Shown: piece by piece, positions 1 to 10,057 of the stretch
Position numbering within the stretch: the first letter of the stretch is position 1
Layout of the letters: each line of letters opens with the position of its first letter
Origin: Apricaphanius iberus
Taxonomy: Eukaryota > Chordata > Actinopteri > Cyprinodontiformes > Aphaniidae
DNA length: 64,000 bases
Reading direction: 5' to 3'
Assembly: GCA_028564705.1 (NCBI GenBank)
Contig: JAPXFQ010001355.1
Location: 558,001-622,000, forward strand
Notes under the pieces: model-generated
Database searches by the model: none
Told to the model about the DNA's origin: nothing
Seen by the model: the letters and a program-made list of their open reading frames with translations, nothing else
Position numbers and translations under genes: made by a program

Positions 1-1241
1 ACAGTTATTTTCTTTTAATCCTGACTTGGAGAAACATTCAGTAATGTAGCAGCTTTAATAATTAAATAGATTAAAAGCATCTGTCAGGATCAGATTTACA
101 GCTGCTGCATGTACAGCAGTTTGCATAGACAGGGTGCAGATTGCAGTTTAAGACATTCGAAACAGAACATGGAAGCAATATAATGCAGAGGATTGTAAAA
201 TACGCAAACCTCATGTTTTTTACATACACATTTCCTAAATAACAAATACATGATCACAAGGACTTACCGTGAACAAAATGAGAATCACAATTTAGACTTT
301 CATTTGAGCATCCAGGTTTAATCTCCTGATCGCCTGCAATCTCTTTTGTTTTTTGAAAAATTTAAAATTTTATCAGACCCCCAACAGTTGACCACACTGC
401 AGGAGTGAATCATCTGGTCTGGTCCGCTAAATCCTCCTACAAACATGCAAAATAATCAAATGATGGCGAAATATGCTGTTTCCTGCCACCCACTACCATG
501 ATGCATTGCGATAAAACATAAACATTAACATCACAAAAGATCTTCCTATTGATGTCAATCAAACATCTTGGCCATGCGTCCTCTTTTTTTGGAAATTAAA
601 ATATAGTCACCCTAGGTTAAGCCTGTGTTCATGTTCAGTGCTCAATATAATAGAATTTTAGTTCACCAAATTAAGATTCCTGCCAACAGAAGTTGGATAG
701 CACTTCTCAAGACAGACTTTATTTTGAAAAGAAATATCCACCCATGAGATCATTGCACCTTCATTCATCCTTCCATCAATTACTCAGCTTTGGTTTTAAA
801 AAGTTTCAGGTTCCCACCCCTATTCTACCTGTGTTTTGTTTAGAGTGGAGGATACTTCATGTCACATTAATGTCACATCTTTTATTATGTCACATTTCAG
901 GTTATACACTAAGAAGCAAAACTTGCTTGCATACTTGTATTTCTATGGCATGCTTTTCTTAACAACTATCATTAGATATACTAACAAAACCAAGCAATTT
1001 AAAGATAATGGCTCTTTTTCTTATCTAAAAACTGATGCTCCTTTTCAGAGATGTACTGTTGTTTCAGGATTCATTTCATTGATAGGCAACAGGTGCTGCA
1101 CCATGACTTTGAAAGAATCACTGCCTCCATCTCCATTCACACATAACAGGATAAATGCGTTTTTCAGCACATTAATAGACGTGGCAAACCTGTAGGGGGC
1201 AGTAGTTCTCCGAAATCCTCTCAGAGTAACTTCCTATCCTC
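1..1241. other. AT-rich stretch, no gene recognised
   Basis: I see no recognisable coding domain, RNA gene or transposon boundary here. Short open frames occur around 693-1195, but their products have no recognisable motif and lie in low-complexity, AT-rich sequence, so they are not called. The stretch ends where a fold-back element begins at about 1242. Confidence 0.5.
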
Positions 1242-1690
1242 TAATGGTGTGTTCACACTGCCCCAAACGTCAGCGTCAGTTGTGGCAAGATTACATGTAA
1301 AGTCTATGGTCGAGTACGTCAGAGGTCCGTCAGAGTCTCTGCGGCGCTTTGTGTGCGTTGGGTCTTGTCAACTTTTCAAGCGTTACTTGCGTTTCAAGCC
1401 GCAACGTAGCAAATGTGGGCAACGCAAAAGTTCAGTAAGCTGAACTTTTGAGGGACTTCACGCACCTGATGCAGTGCCCTAACCAATCAGAGCATCTCCC
1501 TGTAGTGACATCGCCCGACATCGACGATGTCTAGGCAACCACGAACCACTAGTGTTTAAAACATCCAGTAGAGAAAGACCCGCCCACGTGCTTTGCAAGC
1601 TTCATCTTAAAAATGTATATACGTCAAACTAGATGCGTTGGGAGCGCTGTTTGACGCAGACACAGTTTGCGATGTGAACGCAGCATAACT
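1242..1690. mobile_element. Fold-back (MITE-like) DNA element
   Basis: The two ends are imperfect inverted repeats of about 37 bp. The left end contains GTGTTCACACTG followed by GTCAGCGTCA. The right end, read on the other strand, contains GCGTTCACATCG followed by GTCTGCGTCA. The interior (about 450 bp in all) encodes nothing recognisable. This is the architecture of a non-autonomous cut-and-paste element. The superfamily cannot be assigned because no clear target duplication is visible. Confidence 0.6.
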
Positions 1691-2990
1691 TCAGCACGCA
1701 GCAGTAACAGAGCTGTAAAAGCAAACAAACAAAACACACTTTGACCGTTGATCATGCCAACACAGCTCTGAGGGCATAAATGTTGTTTCCGAGTGAAAAA
1801 CGGTGAAAACGCAGATCTCCACTTTGGCCGGAGTTTTTAAAAAGGTTAGTTTTGATGCCGAAAATCTCTTTTTACGTGTGGATGACGGGCCAAACCGTAG
1901 AAAAATATCTCCGTTTTGTGAGATACCCAGCTACGTGTGGACAAGGCATCAGTTTCTTGTAGAGTACACAGATCTTCTGAATTAACATGGACAAGAACTA
2001 TAACACAATTTAACTATTACCAGTTTGAACATGAGAAACAACTGCACTAATTGCCTTGAAATAATGAAATGTTGCATTTAACATGAATTTGAAATGTTCA
2101 TGTACAGAATGTCAAGTTCGGTTTGAAAGAGGACGTAGATGCGGAGCGGCGTTTGGCGCTCTTGCGACCCATGTTAATTATAAGTCCAAAATAATGCAGA
2201 GGAAAATTAAAGTAGCACAAAGGACGGGAACGACAACAACCCGCAAAGACAGACAAGACACAGGTATAAATACTGTGAGAAGGGTAATCAAGGTGTCCAT
2301 TCAATAATAAACTCAGTTTAAATCACAAGTTTTCACGCGAGTTAGAAAAGTGGTGACAGATGTGAACATTTACAGTAGATATATTCATATTGCAGGCACT
2401 GCACTAGACGGCTTGTAAAGGCACTGGAGTGACAAGCCCCTTTCACATGGGAGCGGTCTTGGTAAATCCTCACGTTACTTTGCTGTTTTGAATCTTAAGA
2501 TATTAGTTGTGGCTTTATCACAAACCAACTCAGTCTCTTCATGAAACCAAACATGCCGCGCCATCACTTCCTCCTCCTAATAACTCTTTTTTGCTCGTAG
2601 TAACATCAAATTGTTGCTTACGTGATTTCCATTGCTGTTTTGCGAAATATATTAATTTTGATACACTCGAAAAACCACGTCATCCAAGGGCAAAAACTTT
2701 TTATCGAAAAAGGTGAGTTTTTTCGAAATTGGGATGTCTCCTTTAGGATAATTTATTTTCGGAACTTCAGTTTGTGCAATTTCATGGGTAATTGAAATGC
2801 AACTATTAAGAATAAGGGAGACACAAAGAGGGAAGAAGGAGTGACACAGACAGAGACTGATCATAACACAGAGACGCCAAATAATCTAGTAGAATGTCAT
2901 AAAAGCTCTATTGAATACACCTCAATAATGCCACTGACTTAAAATGGAAACACATCTTGCCTGAACGACTTTGTAATATAGTAAGATTAG

Positions 2991-2992
<2 letters not shown>
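1691..2992. other. Repeat-like remnants, no gene
   Basis: The stretch contains segments that resemble ends of dispersed fish DNA repeats. Examples are around 1795-1955 (ACGTGTGGAC motifs near both ends) and 2560-2760. No complete element, coding domain or RNA gene can be supported. Open frames at 1803-1985, 2083-2307 and 2507-2716 show no domain. Confidence 0.35.

Positions 2993-3056
<64 letters not shown>
2993..3056. repeat. (TA)n microsatellite, left of Tc1 element
   Basis: About 32 near-perfect TA units run directly up to the left terminal repeat of the Tc1-type element at 3059. A matching tract flanks the other side of the element. Confidence 0.97.
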
Positions 3057-3058
<2 letters not shown>

Positions 3059-3085
3059 CACTACCGTTCAAAAGTTTGGGGTCAC
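3059..3085 (+). repeat. Left terminal inverted repeat
   Basis: This 27-bp repeat is identical, on the opposite strand, to 4648-4674. It reads CACTACCGTTCAAAAG then TTTGGGGTCAC and abuts the TA tract on its outer side. Confidence 0.95.
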
Positions 3086-3218
3086 CCAAACAATTTTGTG
3101 TTTTCCATGAAAAGTCACACTTATTCACCACCATACGTTGTGAAATGAATAAAAAAGAGGTAAGACATTGACAAGGTTAGAAATAATGATTTTTATTTGA
3201 AATAAGATTGTTTTTACA

Positions 3219-4262
3219 TCAAACTTTGCTTTCATCAAAGAATCCTCCATTTGCAGCAATTACAGCATTGCAGACCTTTGGCATTCTAGCTGTTAATTTG
3301 TTGAGGTAATCTGGAGAAATTGCACCCCACGCTTCTAGAAGCAGCTCCCACAATTTGGATTGGTTGGATGGGCACTTCTTGCGTACCATACGGTCAAGCT
3401 GCTCCCACAACAGCTCAACGGGGTTCAAATCTGGTGACTGCGCTGGCCACTCCATTACCGATAGAATACCAGCTGCCTGCTTCTTCTCTAAATAGTTCTT
3501 GCACAATTTCGAGGTGTGTTTTGGGTCATTGTCCTGTTGTAGGATGAAATTGGCTCCAATCAAGCGCTGTCCACTGGGTATGGCATGGCGTTGCAAAATG
3601 GAGTGATAGCCTTCCTTATTCAGAATCCCTTTTACCCTGTACAAATCTCCCACCTTACCAGCACCAAAGCAACCCCAGACCATCACATTACCTCCACCAT
3701 GCTTAACAGATGGCGTCAGGCATTCTTCCAGCATCTTTTCAGTTGTTCTGCGTCTCACAAACGTTCTTCTTTGTGATCCAAACACCTCAAACTTGGATTC
3801 ATCCGTCCACAGCACTTTTTTCCAGTCTTCCTCTGTCCAATGTCTGTGTTCTTTTGCCCATCTTAATCTTTTTCTTTTATTGGCCAGTCTCAGATATGGC
3901 TTTTTCTTTGCCACTCTGCCCTGAAGCCCAGAATCCCGCAGCCGCCTCTTCACTGTAGATGTTGACACTGGTGTTTTGCGGGTACTATTTAATGAAGATG
4001 CCAGTTGGGGACCTGTGAGGCGTCTGTTTCTCAAACTAGAGACTCTAATGTACTTATCTTCTTGCTCAGTTGTGCAACGCGGCCTCCCACTTCTTTTTCT
4101 ACTCTGGTTAGAGCCTGTTTGTGCTGTCCTCTGAAGGGAGTAGTACACACCGTTGTAGGAAATCTTCAATTTCTTAGCAATTTCTCGCATGGAATAGCCT
4201 TCATTTCTAAGAACAAGAATAGACTGTCGAGTTTCAGATGAAAGTTCTCTTTTTCTGGCCAT
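3219..4262 (-). CDS. Tc1-type transposase, full length, DD38E
   Basis: The protein has 347 residues and starts at a genuine ATG (4262). It would bind the element's terminal repeats and carry out cut-and-paste transposition in the nucleus. Residues about 5-60 form the first helix-turn-helix of the paired-like DNA-binding region. A GRPR hinge lies at 59-62 and a second helical domain at about 65-118. A basic stretch at about 119-136 could be the nuclear localisation signal. The catalytic DDE domain has D154 (in WTDESKF), D244 (in QQDNDPKHTS) and E283 (in NPVELLWEQ). There are 38 residues between D244 and E283, where classical Tc1 has 34. The glycine-rich box lies near 188-200 (KHGGGNVMVWGCF). 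No stop or frameshift is seen and the length is normal for the family. The gene fills the element between its terminal repeats. It is probably catalytically competent, but that is inference. Confidence 0.95.
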   Translation of the reverse strand: MARKRELSSETRQSILVLRNEGYSMREIAKKLKISYNGVYYSLQRTAQTGSNQSRKRSGRPRCTTEQEDKYIRVSSLRNRRLTGPQLASSLNSTRKTPVSTSTVKRRLRDSGLQGRVAKKKPYLRLANKRKRLRWAKEHRHWTEEDWKKVLWTDESKFEVFGSQRRTFVRRRTTEKMLEECLTPSVKHGGGNVMVWGCFGAGKVGDLYRVKGILNKEGYHSILQRHAIPSGQRLIGANFILQQDNDPKHTSKLCKNYLEKKQAAGILSVMEWPAQSPDLNPVELLWEQLDRMVRKKCPSNQSKLWELLLEAWGAISPDYLNKLTARMPKVCNAVIAANGGFFDESKV

Positions 4263-4647
4263 TTTGAGCGTTTAATTGACCCCACAAATGTGATGCTCCA
4301 GAAACTCAATCTGCTCAAAGGAAGGTCAGTTTTGTAGCTTCTGTACCGAGCTAAACTGTTTTCAGATGTGTGAACATGATTGCACAAGGGTTTTCTAATC
4401 ATCAATTAGCCTTCTGAGCCAATGAGCAAACACATTGTACCATTAGAACACTGGAGTGATAGTTGCTGGAAATGGGCCTCTATACACCTATGTAGATATT
4501 GCACCAAAAACCAGACATTTGCAGCTAGAATAGTCATTTACCACATTAGCAATGTATAGCGTGTGTTTCTTTAAAGTTAAGACTAGTTTAAAGTTATCTT
4601 CATTGAAAAGTACAGTGCTTTTCCTTTAAAAATAAGGACATTTCAAT

Positions 4648-4671
4648 GTGACCCCAAACTTTTGAACGGTA

Positions 4672-4674
<3 letters not shown>
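4648..4674 (-). repeat. Right terminal inverted repeat
   Basis: This is a perfect inverted copy of 3059-3085, ending GAACGGTAGTG immediately before the right-hand TA tract. Confidence 0.95.

Positions 4675-4734
<60 letters not shown>
4675..4734. repeat. (TA)n microsatellite, right of Tc1 element
   Basis: Thirty TA units follow directly on the right terminal repeat. They mirror the tract at 2993-3056. Confidence 0.97.
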
Positions 4735-4736
<2 letters not shown>

Positions 4737-4849
4737 GTGACGATGCTAAAATAGTCACACTATATACAATCATGAACTTTATTTTATTTTAATGGGATTT
4801 TATTTGATACCCCAACAAAAAGTTGTGCATACATGTTAAGTTAAAGGAT

Positions 4850-5085
4850 AAATAGGGGCAACTGTAGTTCAGTAGTAAGAGTATGCAGTTGTCTTGCAAT
4901 CGGAGGTACGTAGATTCATTTCCAGTTTCCTCCTATCGCAAGTCAATGAACTCCTGGGCAAGCCCCAATTTACCAACCAAGCTCAGTATGTGTGAATAAA
5001 TAAATTTGAGCTTGTTTGAGAGTGTGAATGGGTGAATATGGCTAAAGTTTGAGTGGTCTGTATGACTAGTAAAGTGCTATATACA
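4850..5085 (+). mobile_element. tRNA-derived SINE, degenerate
   Basis: The head resembles a tRNA gene with internal RNA polymerase III boxes. An A-box-like TAGTTCAGTAGTAAGAG lies at about 4866, and a decayed B-box (GTAGATTCATTTCC) at about 4910. The body follows, with the GGCAAG motif. The 3' part reads GTGTGAATGGGTGAAT, then AGTAAAGTGCTATATA. That order and those tail motifs are typical of teleost tRNA-derived SINEs, where the tail normally reads AAAGCGCTATATA. No intact tRNA can be folded from it, so it is not a tRNA gene. Confidence 0.75.
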
Positions 5086-5344
5086 GACCCCTTACAAAAA
5101 TTCTGAATATGATGGAAAAAAAATATTTATTTCCATAATTCTATGTAAAGTATTTAACTTCAATAGATTATAGATTCAGGGCCCACAAGTATTAAGGTGT
5201 TTATTTGTACAGCATTTGGGTTTCCAGCTCATAAGACCCACGGAAACAGGAATATAAAAAAAAAAATAGAATACTCTGAAGAAATCAGTCCAAATTTCCC
5301 AGGTATCATTAAATTGCTTCATTTTGGGTCAGTTATCTCAGGTT
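5086..5344. other. Probable left non-coding part of a Tc1 relic
   Basis: An AT-rich region between the SINE and the ruined transposase. It begins near CTTACAAAAATTCTG and has the flavour of the non-coding end of the Tc1 family whose coding remnant follows. The matching right end cannot be found with confidence, so the element boundary is not called. Confidence 0.4.
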
Positions 5345-6294
5345 CAAAATAGGGAAGACTGCAGATAAGACAACTGGCCACGATCATTGATACCCCCCAT
5401 ACAATGGGTGAGCCACAAAAACAGTGATGCATGCTGGCTCTTCACAGAGGGCTTTGTTCAAGAAAATAAATGGAAAATCCAGTAGAAGGGCAAAATGTGG
5501 CAGGAGAAGATGAACCAGCAGAATGGAGGATTTTTGACTTCATTATCAAATAGAGAAGATTCAAGAATCAGGCAGAGATCCAGAAAGAGTGGAATGAGGC
5601 AGGAGTCACAGCTTCAAAAACCAGTCTGGTTACTTGGGTCAAACCACTTCTGAGCCTGTACAAAGTGTCACAACTGGACCAAGGAGAAGAAGGACTGGAC
5701 TGTTGGCCGGTGGTCCAAGATCCTCTTTTCTGATGAAAAAAAAGTGTGCCTTTCATTCGGGTATCAAGGCCCAACAGTTTGAAGGAAGAATGGTGGAACA
5801 GAATCCAAGCTGCTTAAGGTCCAATATGAAATATCCAGTTAGTCATTATTTGAAATGCAATGTCCGGTGCTGGTGTTGGTAAACTCTGCTTTCTTAAATC
5901 GAAGGTAACCACAACAGTCAACAAGAATGTTTTATTGGACTTTATGAATCCATCTGCGTAGAATCTGTATGGAGATGCAGAATTAATCTACCAGCAGGAC
6001 CTGGTCCCTGCCCATACACCCAGGAGAACCAAAACCTGGTTTGATGCCCATGCCATCAGACTGTTTGACTGGCCAGCCAACTTGCCAGACCTAAACCCCA
6101 TTGAGAATCTATGGGTTATTATCAAGAGGAAAATGAGGGGCACCATACCCAAAAACAAAGAAGAGCTGGCAGCAAGCATCAAGGAAATATGGGTTTCCAT
6201 AACTCCCAGGCAATGCCTGAGGCTGATTGCCTCAATGCCACGACGCATCAAGGCAGTGATAAGGCAAAGGGATTCCCAACCCTTTTCTAACTAA
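5345..6294 (+). pseudogene. Tc1-type transposase pseudogene (DD34E type)
   Basis: Pieces of a DD34E transposase can be read on the plus strand in shifting frames. At about 5575-5610 is the EIQKEWNEAGVTAS segment of the second DNA-binding domain. At about 5690-5770 is DWTVGRWSKILFSDEKK, which includes the first catalytic aspartate. At about 5985-6290 is a continuous C-terminal part with QQDLVPAHT, DWPANLPDLNPIEN and SMPRRIKAVI. The spacing from the QQD aspartate to the NPIE glutamate is 34 residues. Several stops and frameshifts lie between the pieces, for example after the GYQGP segment near 5780. It resembles the transposase at 14599-15603, which is a related family. It cannot make an active protein. 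Confidence 0.88.
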
Positions 6295-7344
6295 AGAACA
6301 TGACTATATTTAGAACACAAACTACAACGGAAAATGGAGAACTTCTACATTTAACATGAAAACATTACCCATAAGTCTTTGTGGCATACAATCGTCCCCC
6401 AACTGTTCTGCAGTGCCATTAATGGATGGCGCTGCTGTTGTGCCTCTCGGTCTTTTTTCAATTACGTCTCGTTACATGTTCATGGCTAGATTTATGGAAA
6501 AACATCCACCAATATTGCTTATCCATAATTATTATAATGGATAGTAACATAAATTAGAAGTGTAATGGAAAAAAAAAAGATTTGTATGCCTATTTTGAAT
6601 ACTATTTGAATACAAATACTTTCCCTCAATACTGACTCCTTTCATACCTCTAGTCAAAATATTACTTGTTTTACTAATCTAGTACCCATTTTAAGCATCA
6701 ACACACTTAATATTAGACACCGCTTAAGGAGAATTATCTAGATAGGGTCTTATGTATAAAACTTGCTAACTATGTGGATTAGTCGTTTACAGGCTGAAGG
6801 GGATTGTTGTGTTAGTTTACAAGATCTCTTCTTTAAATGTTACATAAATGTACACCATTGACAACATTTTTATTGTTAGCACGACAACTTCTTATACCTT
6901 GTTGCAATTGCTTTAATGGCATATCAATGTTATTAGATATTGAATTGATATACTTTCATTTTTTGTGTAAAAATAAAGAATGAAATATTCTATCTGTGAG
7001 AATTTGTTCTTTAAGTTGTGATAATTTTTTTTTTGCTTAAATGAGAAAAAAATTTATTTTTCTAATGCTGAAGAAGATTCAGTCTAGCAATTTTTTTAGC
7101 AAATAAATCTGAACAAGAAATGGCCAGATTTCTTAAAAATTATTTTTCCTCAAGACAATTTTGCTATACAAAACAATTTTACTTTTTAAGGGAAAAAATA
7201 AGTAATTATTAATTAAAATAAGCATTTTTTTACTTGCTTAGAATCCACTATTTGCAGTGAAAATTTAGATAATTATTACATGTAACTATTCTTTATAATG
7301 GCATGATGGGGTTTCTCTGTTCAGTGTCTTTGGATTGACTGTTA
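6295..7344. other. AT-rich non-coding stretch
   Basis: The first part may be the 3' non-coding end of the preceding Tc1 relic. The rest is A/T-rich single-copy-looking sequence with homopolymer runs. I see no gene, RNA or defined repeat. Confidence 0.5.
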
Positions 7345-7925
7345 AGGCGTACTCTCAAAAACCGCACTATACAACTTTTCTGTCCAGTGACACCTCCTGG
7401 AAGAACTGACACAGTTTATCTTTATGGCATCAGGTCACACATTACCAAACAGATATAAACAAACCCACAGTTTTGAGACTGGAGCCATGGTAGATCCACC
7501 AAAGAAACCATCTGAAGACCCCAGGAAAAGAAAAAGAGAATGTGAAAGAGCGAGCAAGAGACACGACAAGAGTCGACAATGGCCTAGCTTTTCTTTCCTG
7601 GAGAGCTCTACAACAGGATTTAATATGGATGCTGAACTTGGCGTGTTGCAACTAAAAAAGGTAAGTAATAAATGCTTGTTCCAGGGTTTTTGTGTTTGGT
7701 TGGGTGGGATGATGTAATACAGTGGCGGGAAAACTGTTTGACGGTTTACCAACTGACACGAGATTAAATTGATACCTTTCGGCTAGTGAGCTTGTAAAAC
7801 CGTCCGTAGATTGGCCTCTTCAGATGCGTTCCATAGATATTTTGTTTTTTGTCAGTGTCACTGTGCTACAAGCCTTGAGAGGGGTATAAAGGCCAAATAT
7901 CCACAAAGTTACAGACTGCATCTTT
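7345..7925 (+). mobile_element. Probable non-autonomous DNA element with a short ORF
   Basis: The left end carries a CACTATACAACTTTTCTGTC motif. The right end, on the opposite strand, reads TTAAAGATGCAGTCTGTAAC. These look like decayed inverted ends of the common fish repeat type whose ends read AGTxTGTAAxTTT, also seen at 35682-36070. Between them is a short basic open frame followed by a splice-donor-like site. The boundaries are approximate. Confidence 0.5.
7487..7660 (+). CDS. Short basic ORF/exon inside DNA element
   Basis: From the ATG at 7487 the frame reads MVDPPKKPSEDPRKRKRE, then a lysine/arginine-rich stretch and a segment ending NMDAELGVLQLKK. The open part stops being protein-like at a good splice-donor match (AAAAAAGgtaagt) near 7660. 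This suggests a first coding exon of about 58 codons rather than a complete gene. The DAELxxxxLKK motif and the basic lead look like the N-terminal exon found in some repeated fish DNA elements. I cannot name a function. It could also be a decayed fragment with no product. Confidence 0.35.
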
Positions 7926-8747
7926 AATTCAAATGACTGTAAATTAAACACTCATTAATATTTTTAAAAATGATGGGTAATAGAATATGACATTAGCTTT
8001 TTTAAATCTCTAGAGTCCAGAGTCAAGGTAGCTGTTAGACTCATTTCCAGCTCGATCTGCTGGTGACAGCAGTGTGGATGGGCTGCTGCAGGGCTGCGAA
8101 GGTGTGTGTGTGTGTGTGTATCTGGGTGTATTTGTGTGTGCTGGATTTTCCAATAAGGAAAATCTGTAGCCCTTCAGACACACATAAAAAATGTTCATAC
8201 AGCTAGGTGCCTGCAGTGGTGTATAGATCAAGGGAAAAAGAGGAGGTTGTGTTAATAGCTTGAGGTGAGAAGAATAGACTGGATGAACAGAGATGGAGAG
8301 AAAGAAAGACAGACAGGGGCCATCGGCTTTAAAGGCAACAAAGATTGATTTTCCTACCGTATGTTTAGACATGAAAACTCTAGATATTTTTTTATGTCTC
8401 TTACTAATTTTACTAGAATCAGCTGGTGATCAGAAATGTTTTTATTGTCAATATGGCGCACACATTAAGTCAGAGTGGGCCCAGGGATGAAGAAAGGTGT
8501 GTTTTTAAAGCATTATTAATAGATTTGTAGAGGTGCTTTGAGTTCATTCTGGCTGCAAAAGAGAGCAGACAACATGGAGGTTGTTTAAACCTGTTCAGCT
8601 TTCATTCCCACCTATCAAGGAATATGCTATATTTTGTAATGTAATATTATACGGTAGGGTTACCCAAATTCTTTATATTAGCTGTGGGCAGATTTGTTTG
8701 TATAGATGTCAATTTTCTTTTACCTTAGAATTTTAAATGCATTCCTT
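7926..8747. other. Non-coding; short GT run
   Basis: No gene is visible. A (GT)8-9 run lies at about 8104-8119, and an open minus frame across it (8010-8372) is low complexity. Nothing else stands out. Confidence 0.5.
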
Positions 8748-8855
8748 AACAGTGTTGGGCTAGTTACTCAAAAAAAGTAATCCATTTCATGTTACTCAAT
8801 TTTTTTTTTTTAAGTAACTTAGTTACATTACTAGTTACACTACTTTTGCATCGTT
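8748..8855. repeat. Dispersed repeat end (GTTACTxxAAAGTAA type)
   Basis: The stretch starts AACAGTGTTGGGCTAG and contains several alternating TAGTTAC and AAGTAAC words. This is characteristic of a very common fish repeat terminus. A second similar stretch lies at about 37220-37330. A full element cannot be delimited. Confidence 0.5.
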
Positions 8856-9057
8856 CTAAAACATCATACCTGACATGCAGGGTAAGTTTGAAGTCAAAGG
8901 TGAAGTTATCCTACACTATGGAACGCTATATATCCTCCACAGTGAAAGATGCCACAAGTCTATTTAATTCAGTTTTTGTTGTTGGTGTTACCTTTGGTTC
9001 CTGGAAATCGAGCAGTCGTTGCTTGGGTGTCGGTGCAATGCCATCGTCACTTTTGCT

Positions 9058-9201
9058 ATGGGGTGGGGGTTCGCAAGTAGTTTTGGGTACTATGATGCTG
9101 TCTTTCCAGATGCTTTGATATATATTCCACTTTGAACCTGTCAAAGCATCTGGAAAGACAGCACGTAGTACCAAAAATTAGTTGCGAAACGCCCCCCCCA
9201 A
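9058..9201. repeat. Large near-perfect hairpin
   Basis: The arms are about 60 nt each (9058-9118 and 9141-9201) around a 22-nt loop. The innermost 23 bp pair perfectly: TGCTGTCTTTCCAGATGC and onward at 9096-9118 against TCAAAGCATCTGGAAAGAC and onward at 9141-9163. The outer parts pair with a few mismatches and indels, including GTTCGCAA against TTGCGAA. It could be a tiny fold-back element or a precursor-like RNA hairpin; the sequence alone does not decide. Confidence 0.85.
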
Positions 9202-9218
9202 AAAAATATATTCTTTCT

Positions 9219-9440
9219 CTGTTTTGAAAATTTTCTAAGTGTTAATTTTTTCCTCTCTTGCTTCTGCCCTGTAGGGCAGAGAAAAATAATACATCTGTTC
9301 TTGAAAATGTTCTGTGTTATTTTTTCTCTCTCTTGTTTCAGCGCTGTAGGGCAGAAAAAAAAATATTTCTGTTATTGAAAATTTTGTAATTCTTTTTTTT
9401 GTTTTTTCTCTCTCACTTCAGCCATGTAGTGACAACAATA
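9219..9440. repeat. Tandem repeat, ~75 bp, three copies
   Basis: Units begin CTGTTxTTGAAAATxTT at 9219, 9295 and 9369. The first two share a GCxCTGTAGGGCAGA block; the third has the diverged CCATGTAGTGACA. Spacings are 76 and 74 bp. The array directly follows the hairpin. Confidence 0.8.
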
Positions 9441-10057
9441 AGTGTTTTTTTTATTGTAATACCTTTTCTGTCCAGAACATGGTGGCTCTATTGGCTGCAG
9501 GGAAAATGAGTATAAAGTAAGTTTAAATTACTATAAATCTTTTTTGGCTAAGCATAGCTCACAAACAGGACTTGGCTCTCAGGGAGATTCAGGGCTAAAC
9601 AGCTGTGGAAAATAGCCCTACCTAATTGATATTAGGTCTATTGTTGCTTTATGTGAGATACAAGCATTTGCTATTGATAATTACAATGAGCTGTGATGTT
9701 ATATACCGAAGTTTCCGTTTTTATACAGATATTTTTCCTGATCACTGTTATCGTGCGACTCTTATTTTGAAGGGACGTCTCTACTAACAGGAAGTAGCAT
9801 GTCTTTCATTAGCTTGTCTCCAACATACAGTAACCTGCCTTTCTCTGAACATATCCAGTATATCCACACCTTCTCATGTACGTATTTTATAGTAGTAGGA
9901 TAATATTTAAAAAAAATCATTTAGTGCATCAGCTTGTGCTACCAAAGTAAAGTAAACAGGTAGGCGATTCTGATAACCGGATGTTGTGAGTATTTATGTG
10001 TCCTAGCCTTTTATAATAAAAGGGAAGGATATTCTGGTGGTTTTAGAAAAGTTTTCA
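9441..10057. other. Non-coding stretch
   Basis: No recognisable gene, RNA or repeat boundary. Confidence 0.5.

Larger units (their letters stand above)
3059..4674 (-). mobile_element. Intact Tc1/mariner-type element (DD38E class)
   Basis: This 1616-bp element has perfect 27-bp terminal inverted repeats at 3059-3085 and 4648-4674, beginning CACTACCGTTCAAAAG. It sits in TA dinucleotides, as Tc1/mariner insertions do. It carries one uninterrupted transposase gene on the minus strand. Both termini and the gene are intact, so the copy looks young. The catalytic spacing of the transposase (38 residues between the second D and the E) fits the DD38E group described as 'Intruder', a sister of DD34E Tc1. 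That family name is an inference from spacing and length, not a database match. Confidence 0.93.

Noticed and set aside
836..1195. 119-codon plus-strand frame
   Set aside because: No domain, overlaps another frame and lies in AT-rich repeat-poor sequence; length is within chance.
3320..4241. Plus-strand frames over the DD38E transposase
   Set aside because: Antisense shadows of the intact minus-strand gene.
4850..4930. Possible tRNA gene
   Set aside because: The A- and B-box-like motifs belong to a SINE head; the cloverleaf cannot be formed and SINE body and tail follow.
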